Origin: Sphingomonas aurea | GTDB taxonomy: Bacteria; Pseudomonadota; Alphaproteobacteria; Sphingomonadales; Sphingomonadaceae | Assembly (NCBI RefSeq): GCF_030678875.1 | Contig: NZ_JAUUDS010000003.1 | Coordinates: 124,001 to 188,000, forward strand | Length of the DNA: 64,000 nt | Reading direction: 5' to 3' | Part shown: positions 1 through 9,715 of the stretch, piece by piece | Layout: each line of letters opens with the position of its first letter | Numbering within the stretch: the stretch's first letter is position 1 | Position numbers and translations under genes: made by a program | The notes under the pieces: model-generated | The model's database searches: none | Told to the model about the DNA's origin: nothing | Seen by the model: only the letters and a program-made list of their open reading frames with translations

Positions 1-1
1 C

Positions 2-139
2 GGAATCCAGCTGCTGCTGAGCGCGCGCGCCACCGCTGCGGCGGGCGGTCACGCGCTCACCATCGCCCCGGCCAGCGCACCGCTCGCCGCCGCCGTCGCA
101 ACCGCGGGCGCGTCCGTGCTTCTCGCATCCGATCGCTAA
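2..139 (+). CDS. C-terminal end of a STAS-domain protein (partial)
   Basis: Only the last 45 codons are in the window; the gene starts upstream. The visible end (GIQLLLSARATAAAGGHALT..., then alternating Ala-rich helix, ending LLASDR) has the pattern of the last strands and helices of STAS domains: a leucine-rich helix after the usual phospho-acceptor loop, a Gly turn, a beta strand and a final helix. It ends 11 bases before cheA and is probably co-transcribed with it. STAS proteins often sit at the front of alphaproteobacterial chemotaxis clusters. The family call rests on a short piece, and the key Ser/Thr is outside the window. Confidence 0.55.
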   Translation, partial: GIQLLLSARATAAAGGHALTIAPASAPLAAAVATAGASVLLASDR

Positions 140-150
140 GGAATCAGCCG

Positions 151-2241
151 ATGCAACTCGACGAAATTCAGGCGATCTTCTTCCAGGAGTGCGAGGAAGG
201 GCTGGCAACGGTCGAAGCCAACCTCGCCGAGGCGCGCGACGCCGCGCCCGACCCGGAAACGATCAACACGATCTTTCGCGCCGTCCACTCGATCAAGGGC
301 GGCGCCGGTGCCTTCGGCTTCGATGCGCTTCAGAGCTTCTCGCACCATCTCGAAACCGTGCTCGACCTGCTGCGCACCGGCGAGCGGGCACCGACGCCCG
401 AGCTGATCGGGCTGCTGTTCGCCGCGTTCGACGTGCTGAGCGACCATGTCGCCGCCGCGCAGTCGGGCGGCCCCGCCCCCGCGGATGCGGCGGTGCTGGA
501 GCGGCTGGAGGCCGTCGCCCACGGCTCCGCCGACGCCGCGCCTGCCGACGCCGCCACCGCAGAGGACGCAGGCGAGCCGGCCGAGGAGCCGATGGACTTC
601 GACCTCGACGCGCTGCTCGCCTCGATCGACCTGCCCGGCGCGCCGGCGGCGCCCCAGGCGGACTGGCGTGTCACCTTCCGCCCCGGCCGCGGCGCGTTCG
701 ACAATGGCGGCGATCCGCTGCCGCTGCTCCGCGAGATGGAAGCGATGGGCGGCCGGGTCGTCGCGCTCGATCAGACCCAGTTGCCGCTGCTCGACGCGCT
801 CGCGGTGGACGAGTGCTGGATCGGTTGGACCTTCATGCTGCCCGCCGCCGTATCGCGCGATGATATCGAGGCGATCTTCGATTTCGTTGCCGACAGCTGT
901 ACCCTGGTCATCGCCCGTGCCGACGAGGCGGAGCCCGAACCCGTGCCCGAGCCGGTGGCAGTGGCAACCGTGCCGGTCGCGCCTGTCGCCCCGCCGCCGC
1001 CGCCCGTCGCTGCGGCACCCGTTCCCGTCGCGGTTCCGGCCACCGAAGATCGCAACGCCGCGCCGTCGCCCACCATCCGCGTCGAACTCGACAAGCTCGA
1101 CCGGCTGGTCAACCTGGTCGGCGAGCTGGTCATCACCCAGGCGATGCTGGCGCAGCGGCTGTCGCTGCACGGCGTCGGCACGATCGACGAGCTGTCCGAT
1201 CTCGACCACCTGACCCGCGAGTTGCAGGACAGCGCGATGTCGATCCGCGCGCAGCCGGTGAAATCGGTCTTCAACCGCGTGCCCCGCATCATCCGCGAGC
1301 TGGAGGCCGGCACCGGCAAGCGCGTCCGCCTGGAGGTGGAGGGCGAGATGACCGAGGTCGACAAGACGGTGGTCGAGCGCATCGGCGAGCCGCTGACCCA
1401 CATGATCCGCAACGCCGTCGATCACGGACTGGAGATGCCCGACGAACGGGTAGCGATCGGCAAGCCGGCCGAGGGCGTCGTCCGCCTGGCCGCCGAACAC
1501 CGCTCGGGACGGATCGTCATCTCGGTCGCCGACGACGGCAAGGGCATCGACCTGCCCCGCGTCCGCGCCAAGGCGGTGGAGCGCGGCATCATCGCCCCCG
1601 ACGCCAACCTGTCGGACGAGGAGATCGAGAACCTGATCTTCGCCCCCGGTTTCTCGACCGCGGCGACCGTGTCGAACATCTCCGGCCGCGGCGTCGGCAT
1701 GGACGTGGTCCGCCGCAACGTGCAGGCGCTGGGCGGCCGGATCGGCATCACCTCGCGCTTCGGCAAGGGATCGACCTTTACCCTCACCCTGCCGCTGACC
1801 CTGGCGATCCTCGACGGCATGGTCGTCAGCGTCGGTGGCCAGACCTATGTCATTCCGCTGGCGCACATCGTCGAGAGCCTGCGCCCGCAGTCGGGCGAGG
1901 TGCGCGGCTTCGGCCCCGATGCCGGCGTGCTCGACGTGCGCGGCGCCTATCTGCCGATCCTGTCGGTCGGGCGGCTGCTCGGCGTCGCCGAGGCGTGCGT
2001 CGAGCCGACGGAATCGGTGCTGGTCGTGGTGGAAACCGATGCCGGCCAGGCGATCCTGATGGTCGACGGCATCCAGGACCAGCGCCAGGTCGTGGTGAAG
2101 AGCCTGGAGGCGAACTACGCCCCGGTGCCCGGCCTCGCCGGCGCGACGGTGCTGGGGGACGGACGCGTCGCGCTGATCCTCGACGTCGAGACGCTGGTCC
2201 AGCGCCACCGTGGCGACAGCTACCGGGCGCTCGCGGCATGA
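151..2241 (+). CDS. cheA: Chemotaxis histidine kinase CheA
   Basis: A 696-residue cytoplasmic kinase that passes phosphate from its HPt histidine to CheY and CheB in response to receptor arrays. The N-terminal HPt domain carries [14 protein letters not shown] with the phospho-acceptor His46. Next comes a long Ala/Pro-rich linker (about residues 130-300), then the dimerisation helices ([18 protein letters not shown]), then the ATPase domain with an N box (NAVDHGLE), G1 (DDGKGID) and G2 (GRGVGMDVV). The last ~140 residues form the CheW-like regulatory domain ([20 protein letters not shown]). A TAAGGA ribosome-binding site precedes the ATG. The stop overlaps the cheR start by four bases. No P2 domain is obvious; a Pro/Val/Ala-rich stretch occupies part of that interval. 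Function is secure. Confidence 0.97.
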   Translation: MQLDEIQAIFFQECEEGLATVEANLAEARDAAPDPETINTIFRAVHSIKGGAGAFGFDALQSFSHHLETVLDLLRTGERAPTPELIGLLFAAFDVLSDHVAAAQSGGPAPADAAVLERLEAVAHGSADAAPADAATAEDAGEPAEEPMDFDLDALLASIDLPGAPAAPQADWRVTFRPGRGAFDNGGDPLPLLREMEAMGGRVVALDQTQLPLLDALAVDECWIGWTFMLPAAVSRDDIEAIFDFVADSCTLVIARADEAEPEPVPEPVAVATVPVAPVAPPPPPVAAAPVPVAVPATEDRNAAPSPTIRVELDKLDRLVNLVGELVITQAMLAQRLSLHGVGTIDELSDLDHLTRELQDSAMSIRAQPVKSVFNRVPRIIRELEAGTGKRVRLEVEGEMTEVDKTVVERIGEPLTHMIRNAVDHGLEMPDERVAIGKPAEGVVRLAAEHRSGRIVISVADDGKGIDLPRVRAKAVERGIIAPDANLSDEEIENLIFAPGFSTAATVSNISGRGVGMDVVRRNVQALGGRIGITSRFGKGSTFTLTLPLTLAILDGMVVSVGGQTYVIPLAHIVESLRPQSGEVRGFGPDAGVLDVRGAYLPILSVGRLLGVAEACVEPTESVLVVVETDAGQAILMVDGIQDQRQVVVKSLEANYAPVPGLAGATVLGDGRVALILDVETLVQRHRGDSYRALAA

Positions 2242-3086
2242 GCGTGATGACCCATTCCGCCGCCGACTATACGCTCGATCCCGCGAGCTTCGCGACCATC
2301 GCGCGCATCACCCATGCGCACGCGGGCATCACGCTGAACGATGGCAAGCGCCAGCTGGTCTACTCTCGGCTCGCCAAGCAGATCCGCAAGCGCGGGCTGT
2401 CGGGTTTCGGCGAGTTCGTGGAGTTGATGCAGTCGGACGCGCAGGTTCGGCGCGAGGCGATCTTCGCGCTCACCACCAATCACACCAAGCTGTTCCGCGA
2501 GAACCATCATTTCGACCATTTCGCTCAGGCCCTGCGCCCGCGCCTGATCGAGGCGGCGGAGCGTGGCCGGCCGGTCCGGCTCTGGTCGTCGGCCAGTTCC
2601 AGCGGCGAGGAGCCCTATTCGCTGGCGATGACGCTGCTCGGCGACAATCGTGCCGCCGGCGCCCGGCTGGTGCAGCGCGATGTCGCCATGCTCGCCACCG
2701 ACCTGGCGCCGCACGTCCTGTCGGTCGCCAAGGCGGGTCGCTATCCGGGCGAGATGGCGAAGGACGTGCCCGAGCGGTACCGCCGCGTCTGGACGACGAT
2801 GGAGGGCGACCAGATGGTCATGGCGCCCGAGCTGAAGCGGATCATCGCCTATCGTCAGCTGAACCTGCTCGACCCATGGCCGATGCAGGGCAAGTTCGAC
2901 GCGATCTTCTGCCGCAACGTCATGATCTATTTCGACGAACCGACCAAGGCGCGCCTGATCGAGCGGTTCGCGGAGCTGCTCGCCCCCGGCAGCTTCCTGT
3001 ACATCGGCCATTCCGAACGCGTCATCGGCCCGGCCACCGACGCGTTCGAGCCGGCCGGCAACACCATCTACCGGCGGCGGGGCTGA
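2238..3086 (+). CDS. cheR: Chemotaxis protein methyltransferase CheR
   Basis: A 282-residue SAM-dependent enzyme that methylates glutamates on chemoreceptors during adaptation. It has the small N-terminal helical CheR domain ([16 protein letters not shown]...), then the SAM-binding domain with [14 protein letters not shown] and the late motif [15 protein letters not shown]. The ATG overlaps the cheA stop as ATGA, so translational coupling is likely. An in-frame extension upstream runs inside cheA and is not needed. It acts opposite the CheB encoded three bases downstream. Length and motifs match the family. Confidence 0.96.
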   Translation: MSVMTHSAADYTLDPASFATIARITHAHAGITLNDGKRQLVYSRLAKQIRKRGLSGFGEFVELMQSDAQVRREAIFALTTNHTKLFRENHHFDHFAQALRPRLIEAAERGRPVRLWSSASSSGEEPYSLAMTLLGDNRAAGARLVQRDVAMLATDLAPHVLSVAKAGRYPGEMAKDVPERYRRVWTTMEGDQMVMAPELKRIIAYRQLNLLDPWPMQGKFDAIFCRNVMIYFDEPTKARLIERFAELLAPGSFLYIGHSERVIGPATDAFEPAGNTIYRRRG

Positions 3087-3088
3087 CG

Positions 3089-4114
3089 ATGTCGGTCAAG
3101 CCCCCCGCCCCCGTTCGCGTGCTGATCGTCGACGATTCGGCGACGATGCGTGGCCTGCTCTCCGCCATCCTGCGCCGCGACCCGGCGATCGAGGTCGTCG
3201 GCGAGGCGGCCGACGCGATGGAGGCGCGCACGAAGATCAAGACGCTCGATCCCGACGTACTGACCCTCGACATCGAGATGCCGGGAATGAACGGGCTGGA
3301 TTTCCTCGACAAGATCATGGCGCTTCGACCGATGCCGGTCGTCATCGTCTCGTCGATGACCGAGCGGGGTGCGGCCGCGACGGTGCGCGCGCTGGCGGCG
3401 GGGGCGTTCGAATGCTTCCCCAAGCCCGCGTCGTTGCTGACGATCCGCGAGGATACGACACTGGCGCAGATGGTGAAGGCCGCCGCCCGCTGCCCCAACC
3501 GGGGCGTGCGTACCCAGCAGCGCCGCCAGATCGCGACGGCGGCGGCGGGCGGTGCGGGGCTGATCGCGATCGGCGCCTCGACCGGCGGGGTGGAGACGCT
3601 GCTCGAGGTGATCGGCGGCTTCCCGCCCAATTGCCCGCCGACGGTGATCGTACAGCACATGCCGGCGCTGTTCACCGCCAGCTTCGCCGATCGGCTCGAT
3701 CGCTTCTGCCCGCCCAAGGTCGAGGAGGCGCGCAGCGGCACCATCCTGAAACCCGGCCATGTCTATCTGGCACCGGGTGGCGAGCAGCACATGGAGATCG
3801 TCGGTACCAGTGCGCCGCGCATCCGCCTCTATGCCGGCGATACCGTCAGCGGCCATCGTCCCTCGGTCGACGTGCTGTTCCGTTCGGTCGCGCGGCTGGG
3901 TCGGCCCGCGGTCGGCATCCTCCTGACCGGCATGGGCCAGGACGGCGCCGCCGGCCTGCTCGAGATGCGCCGCGCCGGCGCCCGGACCATCGGCCAGGAC
4001 GAGGCGACCAGCGTCGTCTTCGGCATGCCCGCCGCCGCCCACGCCATCGGCGCGGTCGAGCAGCAGCTGCCGATGGGTCGCGTCGCCGGTGCCGCGATGG
4101 AGATGGCGGCATGA
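3089..4114 (+). CDS. cheB: Chemotaxis response regulator / protein-glutamate methylesterase CheB
   Basis: A 341-residue protein with an N-terminal receiver ([11 protein letters not shown], phospho-Asp61 in LTLDIEMPG, Lys in FPKP) and a C-terminal methylesterase domain. The whole catalytic triad is visible: Ser164 in AIGASTGG, His190 in VIVQHMP and Asp285 in TGMGQDGA. It removes methyl groups from chemoreceptors when phosphorylated by CheA, reversing CheR. The start is the ATG just after the cheR stop; a longer open frame upstream lies inside cheR. The stop overlaps cheD by four bases. This is the enzymatically intact CheB of the cluster, in contrast to the second copy at 5573-6589. Confidence 0.96.
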   Translation: MSVKPPAPVRVLIVDDSATMRGLLSAILRRDPAIEVVGEAADAMEARTKIKTLDPDVLTLDIEMPGMNGLDFLDKIMALRPMPVVIVSSMTERGAAATVRALAAGAFECFPKPASLLTIREDTTLAQMVKAAARCPNRGVRTQQRRQIATAAAGGAGLIAIGASTGGVETLLEVIGGFPPNCPPTVIVQHMPALFTASFADRLDRFCPPKVEEARSGTILKPGHVYLAPGGEQHMEIVGTSAPRIRLYAGDTVSGHRPSVDVLFRSVARLGRPAVGILLTGMGQDGAAGLLEMRRAGARTIGQDEATSVVFGMPAAAHAIGAVEQQLPMGRVAGAAMEMAA

Positions 4115-4725
4115 ACGCGCAGGTCGGCATCGCCGGCACGGGTGCGAAGCCGGGCGCGAAGCCGGGCGCCCTGCGCGCCGACGGCTTCCGCCACATCGGC
4201 ATCATCCAGGGCGATCGCGGTGTCTCCGCCGATCCGCAGATCATGTTCTCGACCGTGCTGGGCAGCTGCGTCGCCGCCTGCCTCTACGATCCCGAGGCGA
4301 AGGTCGGCGGCATCAACCATTTCCTGCTGGGCGAGCCGCAGCCGGGGCAGGTCGTCGATCCCGCCGCGCAGCACCGCTACGGCGTCCATGCGATGGAGCT
4401 GCTCATCAACGACATGCTCCGCCACGGCGCCCGGCGCGACCGGCTGCGCGCGCACCTGTACGGCGGCGCCAACCTGCACGCCGGGATGCGCGCGATCGGC
4501 AGCGACAATGCCGCCTTCGCGGTCCGCTTCCTCCAGCAGGATCGCATCCCGCTGATCGTGCGCGACCTGGGCGGCAACTCGGCGCGGCGGATCGATTTCC
4601 AGCCCGCGCTCGGTCGCTCGCGCGCCAAGCTGGTGCGCGACGCCGTGCCGGCCGCCCCCCGCCGCCCCGCTCCCATTTCCGCCCCCGTCCACGCCGTGGC
4701 CAGCGGCGATCTCGACCTGTTCTGA
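4111..4725 (+). CDS. cheD: Chemoreceptor glutamine deamidase CheD
   Basis: A 204-residue protein. CheD deamidates specific glutamines of chemoreceptors so that they become methylatable glutamates, and in some bacteria it also works with CheC. The catalytic Cys53 sits in [15 protein letters not shown] and the catalytic His70 in [10 protein letters not shown]. The following [15 protein letters not shown] and [10 protein letters not shown] are also typical. There is a repeated AKPGAKPGA stretch near the N terminus, before the conserved domain. The ATG overlaps the cheB stop (ATGA). No cheC is in the window. Well supported. Confidence 0.95.
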   Translation: MNAQVGIAGTGAKPGAKPGALRADGFRHIGIIQGDRGVSADPQIMFSTVLGSCVAACLYDPEAKVGGINHFLLGEPQPGQVVDPAAQHRYGVHAMELLINDMLRHGARRDRLRAHLYGGANLHAGMRAIGSDNAAFAVRFLQQDRIPLIVRDLGGNSARRIDFQPALGRSRAKLVRDAVPAAPRRPAPISAPVHAVASGDLDLF

Positions 4726-4736
4726 AGGAAGGCACC

Positions 4737-5102
4737 ATGACGCGAACGATCATGACCGTTGACGACTCCCCCAGCATGCGGGCGCTGCTGCGCCACGCGC
4801 TGGCGGGCGAAGGCTATCAGGTCGAAACCGCGGAGGACGGCGTCGATGCGCTGGAGCGGATCGACGATGCCGAGCCCGACCTGGTCATCACCGACATCAA
4901 CATGCCCCGCATGGACGGGTTCGAACTGATCGAGGCGGTGCGCGGCCACCATCGCTGGGGCAATCTGCCGATCCTGGTGCTGTCGACCGAGTTCTCCGAC
5001 GAGAAGAAGCAGCGCGCGCGCAGTGCCGGCGCGACCGGCTGGATCGTCAAGCCGTTCGACCCCGTCAAGCTCTCTGCGGCCGTCCGCCGCGTCCTCGTCT
5101 GA
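4737..5102 (+). CDS. cheY: Single-domain response regulator CheY
   Basis: A 121-residue receiver domain with no output domain. The acidic pair is in MTVDDSPSMR, the phospho-acceptor Asp in VITDINMPRMDG, the switch Thr/Ser region in LVLSTEF, and the conserved Lys in IVKPFDP. It should carry the CheA signal to the flagellar switch or act as a phosphate sink. A strong GGAAGG ribosome-binding site lies six bases before the ATG. It sits between cheD and cheW, as is usual for this operon type. Confidence 0.95.
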   Translation: MTRTIMTVDDSPSMRALLRHALAGEGYQVETAEDGVDALERIDDAEPDLVITDINMPRMDGFELIEAVRGHHRWGNLPILVLSTEFSDEKKQRARSAGATGWIVKPFDPVKLSAAVRRVLV

Positions 5103-5113
5103 AAGGTAGGTCC

Positions 5114-5548
5114 ATGTCCCGCCAGCTCATCACCTTCGAACTCGGCGACCAGTCGCTGGGCATCGACATCATGGCGATCCGCGAGATCCGCGCCTGGTCG
5201 CCGGCGACCCCGTTGCCCAATGTGCCTGCGCATATCCGTGGCGTCGTCAACCTGCGCGGCGTCGTGTTGCCGGTATTCGACCTGCGCATGCGGCTGGGCT
5301 GGGGCCTGACCGACCCGACGACGCGCCACGTCATCATCGTCGTCCGGATCGGCGAGCAGTTGCAGGGCGTGATCGTCGACGCGGTCAACGACATCGTCAC
5401 CATCCGGCCCGAAGACATGCAGCCGCTGCCCGATGTCGGCTCCAGCCAGGCCGCCGCCCTGCTGGAAGGGCTGGCGACGGTCGACGACCGCATGATCCTG
5501 ATCCTCGACCTCGACCGGCTCGCCCCGCCGCTCGCGGACGCTGCATGA
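5114..5548 (+). CDS. cheW: Chemotaxis coupling protein CheW
   Basis: A 144-residue adaptor that links CheA to chemoreceptors. It is one CheW domain: LITFELGDQSLGIDIMAIREI at the start, the core PNVPAHIRGVVNLRGVVLPVFDLR, and ILILDLDRL near the end. An AAAGGTAGG ribosome-binding site precedes the ATG. Eleven bases separate it from cheY and 24 bases from the second cheB-like gene. Confidence 0.95.
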   Translation: MSRQLITFELGDQSLGIDIMAIREIRAWSPATPLPNVPAHIRGVVNLRGVVLPVFDLRMRLGWGLTDPTTRHVIIVVRIGEQLQGVIVDAVNDIVTIRPEDMQPLPDVGSSQAAALLEGLATVDDRMILILDLDRLAPPLADAA

Positions 5549-5572
5549 CCCTGATTTACCCAAGGAACTGAT

Positions 5573-6589
5573 ATGGCCAAGGCCAAGGTACTCGTCGTCG
5601 ACGACTCACTGACCATGCGAGCGCTGGTCGCGGGCATGCTGGAAAAGGACAAGGACATCCAGGTCGTCGGCCTCGCCGACGGCGCCGACGAGGCGCGCCA
5701 GATGTGCATCGACCTGAAACCGACGGTCATGACCCTCGACGTCGAAATGCCGGGGATGAGCGGCCTCGAATATCTCGCCGAGATCATGGAGAAGAACCCC
5801 ATGCCGGTGGTCATGTTCTCGACCCTGACCGCCAAGGGAGCCGAAAGCTCGATCGAGGCGCTGCGCCTGGGCGCGCTCGACTGCTATCCCAAGCCGACCC
5901 GCGCCACGCCCGACGAGGTGCAGGCCGCGATCGGCAAGCTGGCCAAGACGGTGAAGGACGCGCCCAAGCGCTTCGCCGCCCTTCACGACGGCACCGCCAA
6001 GGCCGCCAAGCCCGCGTCGACCGCGCCGTTCAAGTGGAACGGCAAGCTGGTCGCGATCGGCTGCGACGTCGCCAGCACCAAGCCGCTGTTCGACCTGCTC
6101 GCCGGCTGGCCCGCCGACGGTCCGCCGGTGATCGTCATCCAGCACATGCGCCCCGAACTGGCCGACGGCATGATCGCCAAACTGTCCGACGCGATCGCGC
6201 CCAAGGTGGTCGAGGCGACCGAGGGGCTGAAGCTGGAACAGGGCATGGTCGTCTTCGCCCGTCCCGGCCCGACCCATGTCTATGTCGACCAGTGGCCGGG
6301 CGGCACCATCCGCCTGCTCGACAAGCCGCCCTTTGCCGGCCAGCGCCCGTCGATATCGCTGATGCTGGCCACGCTGGCCAAGACCGCGGCCGACCAGACC
6401 ATCGGCGTGATGCTGGCCGGCGGCGAGGATGGCGGCCAGGGAGCTGCGGCACTGCGCAGCGCGCGCGGCTATGCCGTCGCGCCGGCCGAGGATGGTTCGG
6501 ACCAGCTGGAAATGGGTCGGGGCATGGCGGTCCAGCCGATCAAGCTCGGCGACATCGCCCCCACCGTGCTCGACATGTGCCGTGGCTGA
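5573..6589 (+). CDS. CheB-like protein with receiver and altered methylesterase domain
   Basis: A 338-residue paralogue of CheB. The receiver is intact (VLVVDDSLTMR, Asp56 in LDVEMPG, Lys in YPKP). The C-terminal domain still aligns with CheB: His191 in VIVIQHM and Asp286 in AGGEDGG are kept. The serine loop is changed: the active protein has GASTGG, and here the same position reads GCDVAS (163-168), so the nucleophile is replaced by Asp165. By family knowledge such a protein should not cleave methyl esters by the normal mechanism. It may be a phospho-regulated binding protein or phosphate sink in the same pathway. An AAGGAA ribosome-binding site is present. Confidence 0.9.
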   Translation: MAKAKVLVVDDSLTMRALVAGMLEKDKDIQVVGLADGADEARQMCIDLKPTVMTLDVEMPGMSGLEYLAEIMEKNPMPVVMFSTLTAKGAESSIEALRLGALDCYPKPTRATPDEVQAAIGKLAKTVKDAPKRFAALHDGTAKAAKPASTAPFKWNGKLVAIGCDVASTKPLFDLLAGWPADGPPVIVIQHMRPELADGMIAKLSDAIAPKVVEATEGLKLEQGMVVFARPGPTHVYVDQWPGGTIRLLDKPPFAGQRPSISLMLATLAKTAADQTIGVMLAGGEDGGQGAAALRSARGYAVAPAEDGSDQLEMGRGMAVQPIKLGDIAPTVLDMCRG

Positions 6590-6848
6590 CGGGCCGGCGC
6601 CCTCGTTTCACGACGCGCTCGCGGGCGAGCTGGAGGCGGTGAAGGCGTCGCTGGAAGAGGCGGCGGTGTCGCTGTGCCTCGACCCGGCGGTGTTCGCGCG
6701 CCATGCGGAGCCGCTGCAATGCTTCGACCGGCTGGCGCAGGTGATCGCCGAGGTCGCCACCCTGCTGCGCAGCCGCGCCGAACCCGAGGTCGCGATGGGC
6801 GCGATCCGGCTGGACGCGCTGCGCGAACGGCTGACGGCTAGAGTGTGA
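6582..6848 (+). CDS. Small helical protein at the end of the chemotaxis operon
   Basis: An 88-residue protein that I do not recognise. The most likely start is a GTG overlapping the cheB-like stop by eight bases. It is predicted to be nearly all helical: ELEAVKASLEEAAVSLCL, LQCFDRLAQVIAEVATLL and MGAIRLDALRERL are heptad-like amphipathic stretches. There is no membrane segment. Its position suggests a helper role in chemotaxis. The stop codon lies inside the left arm of the inverted repeat that starts at 6841. Confidence 0.65.
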   Translation: MADGPAPSFHDALAGELEAVKASLEEAAVSLCLDPAVFARHAEPLQCFDRLAQVIAEVATLLRSRAEPEVAMGAIRLDALRERLTARV

Positions 6849-7005
6849 TCCACTCGGACTGAACCAGCCACTTCGCCTCCCCGGCGGAGGCCGGGGCCCA
6901 GTTGGGAAGGCTGTCGTGACGACGTGCAACGCGCTTCGTCACCATCCTCCCAACTGGACCCCGGCCTTCGCCGGGGAGGTGCTTCAGTCTCGGTGGATCA
7001 CACTC
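6841..7005. repeat. Large imperfect inverted repeat, 60-70 bp arms
   Basis: The left arm (6841-6910) begins GAGTGTGATCCAC and the right arm (6946-7005) ends GTGGATCACACTC. Both carry a CCCCGGC/GCCGGGG core and a CAGTTGGGA/TCCCAACTG stretch. The ~35-base loop has no similarity between its sides. It could fold into a long hairpin and may end transcription of the che operon. Confidence 0.8.
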
Positions 7006-7048
7006 GAATTGCGCGACTGTGCAGTAGAGGTAACATCCTCCATCCGAC

Positions 7049-7152
7049 CGTCATCCCGGCGAAGGCCGAGACCCATGGTTGCGGGCGGGTGAGTGGATTA
7101 CGCAACGTCCGATGTTCCGTATCCATGGGTCCCGGCTTTCGCCGGGATGACG
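7049..7152. repeat. Paired palindromic repeat (CGTCATCCC family)
   Basis: Two 30-base arms in inverted orientation (7049-7078 and 7123-7152) match at 28 positions. Each arm is itself a small hairpin (CCCGGCGAAGGCCGGG type). This is one of many copies of the same element in the gaps of this window. It lies between the che operon and the convergent TonB-receptor gene, where it could act as a transcription end. Confidence 0.85.
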
Positions 7153-7171
7153 ACAGTGTATGTCGCGCCCC

Positions 7172-9676
7172 CTAGAAAAACAGCTTGCGCACCGAAACCC
7201 GCACCGTCCGCCCCAGCGGATCGAGATAGTCCGGCTGGTAGCTCACCGGCGTCGCGCCGGTCGCGTCGGTCACCCGCTGGCGCCGGTTGAACAGATTGTC
7301 GACCGACACCGACACCCGCGCGCCGCGCAGCCACGGATGCGCGCGCACCCAGTCGAGCCGCCCACCCAGATCGGCGAACAGTCGCAGGTTCGCGGTGGCC
7401 AGCGCGCCGAAGCGCAGCGCATCGGTGCTGCTCAGCCCATTCACCTCGGTCGCGGTGCGGTAATTCACCGACAGCCGCGCGCCGAGCCCGTTGTTGGTAT
7501 AGCCGGCCTGCCCTTCCAGCTCATGTCGCGACTGGCCGCCCGATGCGCCGATCGCGTCGCCGTTCAGCAGGTCCAGGCTCGGCCCGCCCCGCGCGATCAG
7601 CACCCGATCGGTGAAGTGCCAGGTGTGATAGAGTGCGAACTGCAACCGTCCGCCGCCGCCACCCGGACCGCCGCCACGCCCGCCGAAGCCGCCACCGCCG
7701 AACCCGCCCGGCCCGCGGCCGCCACCGCCAGCGCCCGGCGGTCCGCCGCCACCGCCCGGCCGTCCCTCGGCGGGAGGAGGCCCGCCCTCCGGCGGGCGCT
7801 CACCGCCGGGCGGACGCAGGCCCGCGAACGGATTGGGGCCGGTGCCGGCACGATACGCCTCCAGCTCGCGCTGGATGCGCGATTTCAGCGGCTTGGAGAA
7901 GTTGATGCCCCAGCGCAGCTGCGACTCCTCGGTCCGGGCGAAGTTGACCGGCCGGGTGTCGAGCCGGATCAGCTGGCCGTCGCCATTCCGCGTGAAGCGG
8001 TCGGGGAATGCCGCCTCGATCGCGGCGATCGCCGCCGGGAAGGTCGCGGTCGGATCGTCGACCGCGGTGCGGACGAAATTGGCGGTCAGGTTCAGGTCGC
8101 GGTCGGTCCAGGGCTTCAGCGTCAACCCCAGCTTCTCGACATGGCGGTTGCTCTCGGTCAGCAGCGGATTGCCGCCGGTCACCGTCGTCACCGTGGCGGT
8201 GGTGCCGCGGACATAGTCGAACACGCGCACGCCCGGCGTCACGATCGTCGCGCCGCCCAGCTGCTGCGCGCTCGGTGCCTGATCCTCGTCGGTCACCGAT
8301 CCGATCAGCCGCACGCCCTCGATCGGCGACCAGTTCAACCCATAGCCGGTGGTGATGAGCGTGCCGAAGTCCGACAGCTGCTCCACCTCCATGTTCAGGT
8401 TCGCCGATAGCGAGCCCAGCGCCTCCAGCCCGCCGCGTGTGCGGTTGGCGATCGGCAGGTCCAGATTGGCCTGGGCGCTGGCGACGTCGCGGGCGATGCC
8501 GGCGACCTGGACCACGCCGAACCGCTCCGACCGGGAGTCGAGATCGCTGGTGCTCGCGCCGATGCGGATGCTGGTCGATGCGGTCCCTGCGGGCAGCTGG
8601 AAGAGCGATCCGTTCAGCAGGAAGTCGCCGCCGCCGCGCGTCGATACCGACCGCGCCCGGTTGGTCGCCACCGCCAGCGGATCGGCCGCGCCCGCGCTCG
8701 TCTGGGTCGCGGTATCGGTGCGATCGCGGTCGTAATTGCCGGTGAACGACCAGCGCCACTGGCCGAAATTGCCATTGACCGTGCTGCCCAGATGCACGGT
8801 CAGTTCGTCGCGATCCTGCACCAGCGGCGAGGTCGACGACGGATCGAGCAGTCCGAACAGCCCCTTGGTATCGGTCGATTCCACGCGCGCGTTGAACGTC
8901 GCCGAGGTGCCGAGCAGCGGCTGCGCGTAGATCGCGTTCGCGCTCAGGTTGCGGCTGGAGGGCAACAGCGTGCGGAACCGACGCTGGTCGAAGCCGGGGT
9001 TGGCGGGATCGTCGCTGGTCGCCGCGGCGATGTTCCGCTCCGATTCGAGCAGCGCGGTCGCGCCCTCATATTCCAGGTGCAGGTTGGCGCGCCCGTCGCG
9101 CTGGATGCGCAGCAGGTCCAGGTCCGCCTCGGGCAGGTGGCGCCCGCCCTCGGTCGCGACACGGTCCTGCAACTCGCCGGTCACCGCGCGGAAACGGCGG
9201 CGCAGGACGATATTCACCACCCGGCTATCGGCGGTATAGCCATATTTCAGCGCGACCTCCTCGGGCAGGATCTCGACCCGCTGGATCGCCTCGGTCGGGA
9301 TGTCGCGGATCTCCTGGAAGCCGGAGATGCGCTTGCCGTTCAGCAGCACCACCGGGGCGCCGCCGCGCCCGCTGGTGGTCTGCGGCGCGAGTTCGGTCAG
9401 CAGGTCGTTGACCGAGCTGACGCCGTAGGAGCGGATATCGGCCGGGCTCAGCGTCTGGTCGGGCGGGATGTCGCCGATCACCGACCCCGGCGGGGTGCGC
9501 GATCCGGTGACGACGATGTCGCCTGCCTCCGACGCGTCCTCCTCGTCCTCGGTGGCGGGGGCGGGCGTCGCCTGGGCCGGGGAGGCGGCCGGCGGAGACG
9601 AAGGCTGGGGCGCCTGCTGCGCCACGGCCGAGGCGGGGACCAGACCCGCCGTCATCAACCACCCGATCGCCCGCAT
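7172..9676 (-). CDS. TonB-dependent outer-membrane receptor with Gly/Pro-rich insert
   Basis: An 834-residue protein starting MRAIGWLMTAGLVPASAVAQQ, a good signal peptide. The plug domain follows (DIVVTGSRTPPGS..., then DLLTELAPQ and GAPVVLLNGKRI), then a beta-barrel ending in VRVSVRKLFF with the C-terminal Phe usual for outer-membrane insertion. Between about residues 619 and 676 lies a run made almost only of Gly and Pro with a few Glu/Arg (coordinates about 7647-7821), which is not normal for a barrel strand or short turn. A longer start at 9727 would run through a palindrome and lacks a better signal. The substrate cannot be told from sequence, and no transport partner lies nearby. Confidence 0.9.
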   Translation of the reverse strand: MRAIGWLMTAGLVPASAVAQQAPQPSSPPAASPAQATPAPATEDEEDASEAGDIVVTGSRTPPGSVIGDIPPDQTLSPADIRSYGVSSVNDLLTELAPQTTSGRGGAPVVLLNGKRISGFQEIRDIPTEAIQRVEILPEEVALKYGYTADSRVVNIVLRRRFRAVTGELQDRVATEGGRHLPEADLDLLRIQRDGRANLHLEYEGATALLESERNIAAATSDDPANPGFDQRRFRTLLPSSRNLSANAIYAQPLLGTSATFNARVESTDTKGLFGLLDPSSTSPLVQDRDELTVHLGSTVNGNFGQWRWSFTGNYDRDRTDTATQTSAGAADPLAVATNRARSVSTRGGGDFLLNGSLFQLPAGTASTSIRIGASTSDLDSRSERFGVVQVAGIARDVASAQANLDLPIANRTRGGLEALGSLSANLNMEVEQLSDFGTLITTGYGLNWSPIEGVRLIGSVTDEDQAPSAQQLGGATIVTPGVRVFDYVRGTTATVTTVTGGNPLLTESNRHVEKLGLTLKPWTDRDLNLTANFVRTAVDDPTATFPAAIAAIEAAFPDRFTRNGDGQLIRLDTRPVNFARTEESQLRWGINFSKPLKSRIQRELEAYRAGTGPNPFAGLRPPGGERPPEGGPPPAEGRPGGGGGPPGAGGGGRGPGGFGGGGFGGRGGGPGGGGGRLQFALYHTWHFTDRVLIARGGPSLDLLNGDAIGASGGQSRHELEGQAGYTNNGLGARLSVNYRTATEVNGLSSTDALRFGALATANLRLFADLGGRLDWVRAHPWLRGARVSVSVDNLFNRRQRVTDATGATPVSYQPDYLDPLGRTVRVSVRKLFF

Positions 9677-9715
9677 TACGCCGTCACTCCCATGTTCGCC
9701 GGCGCCGCTATCAGC

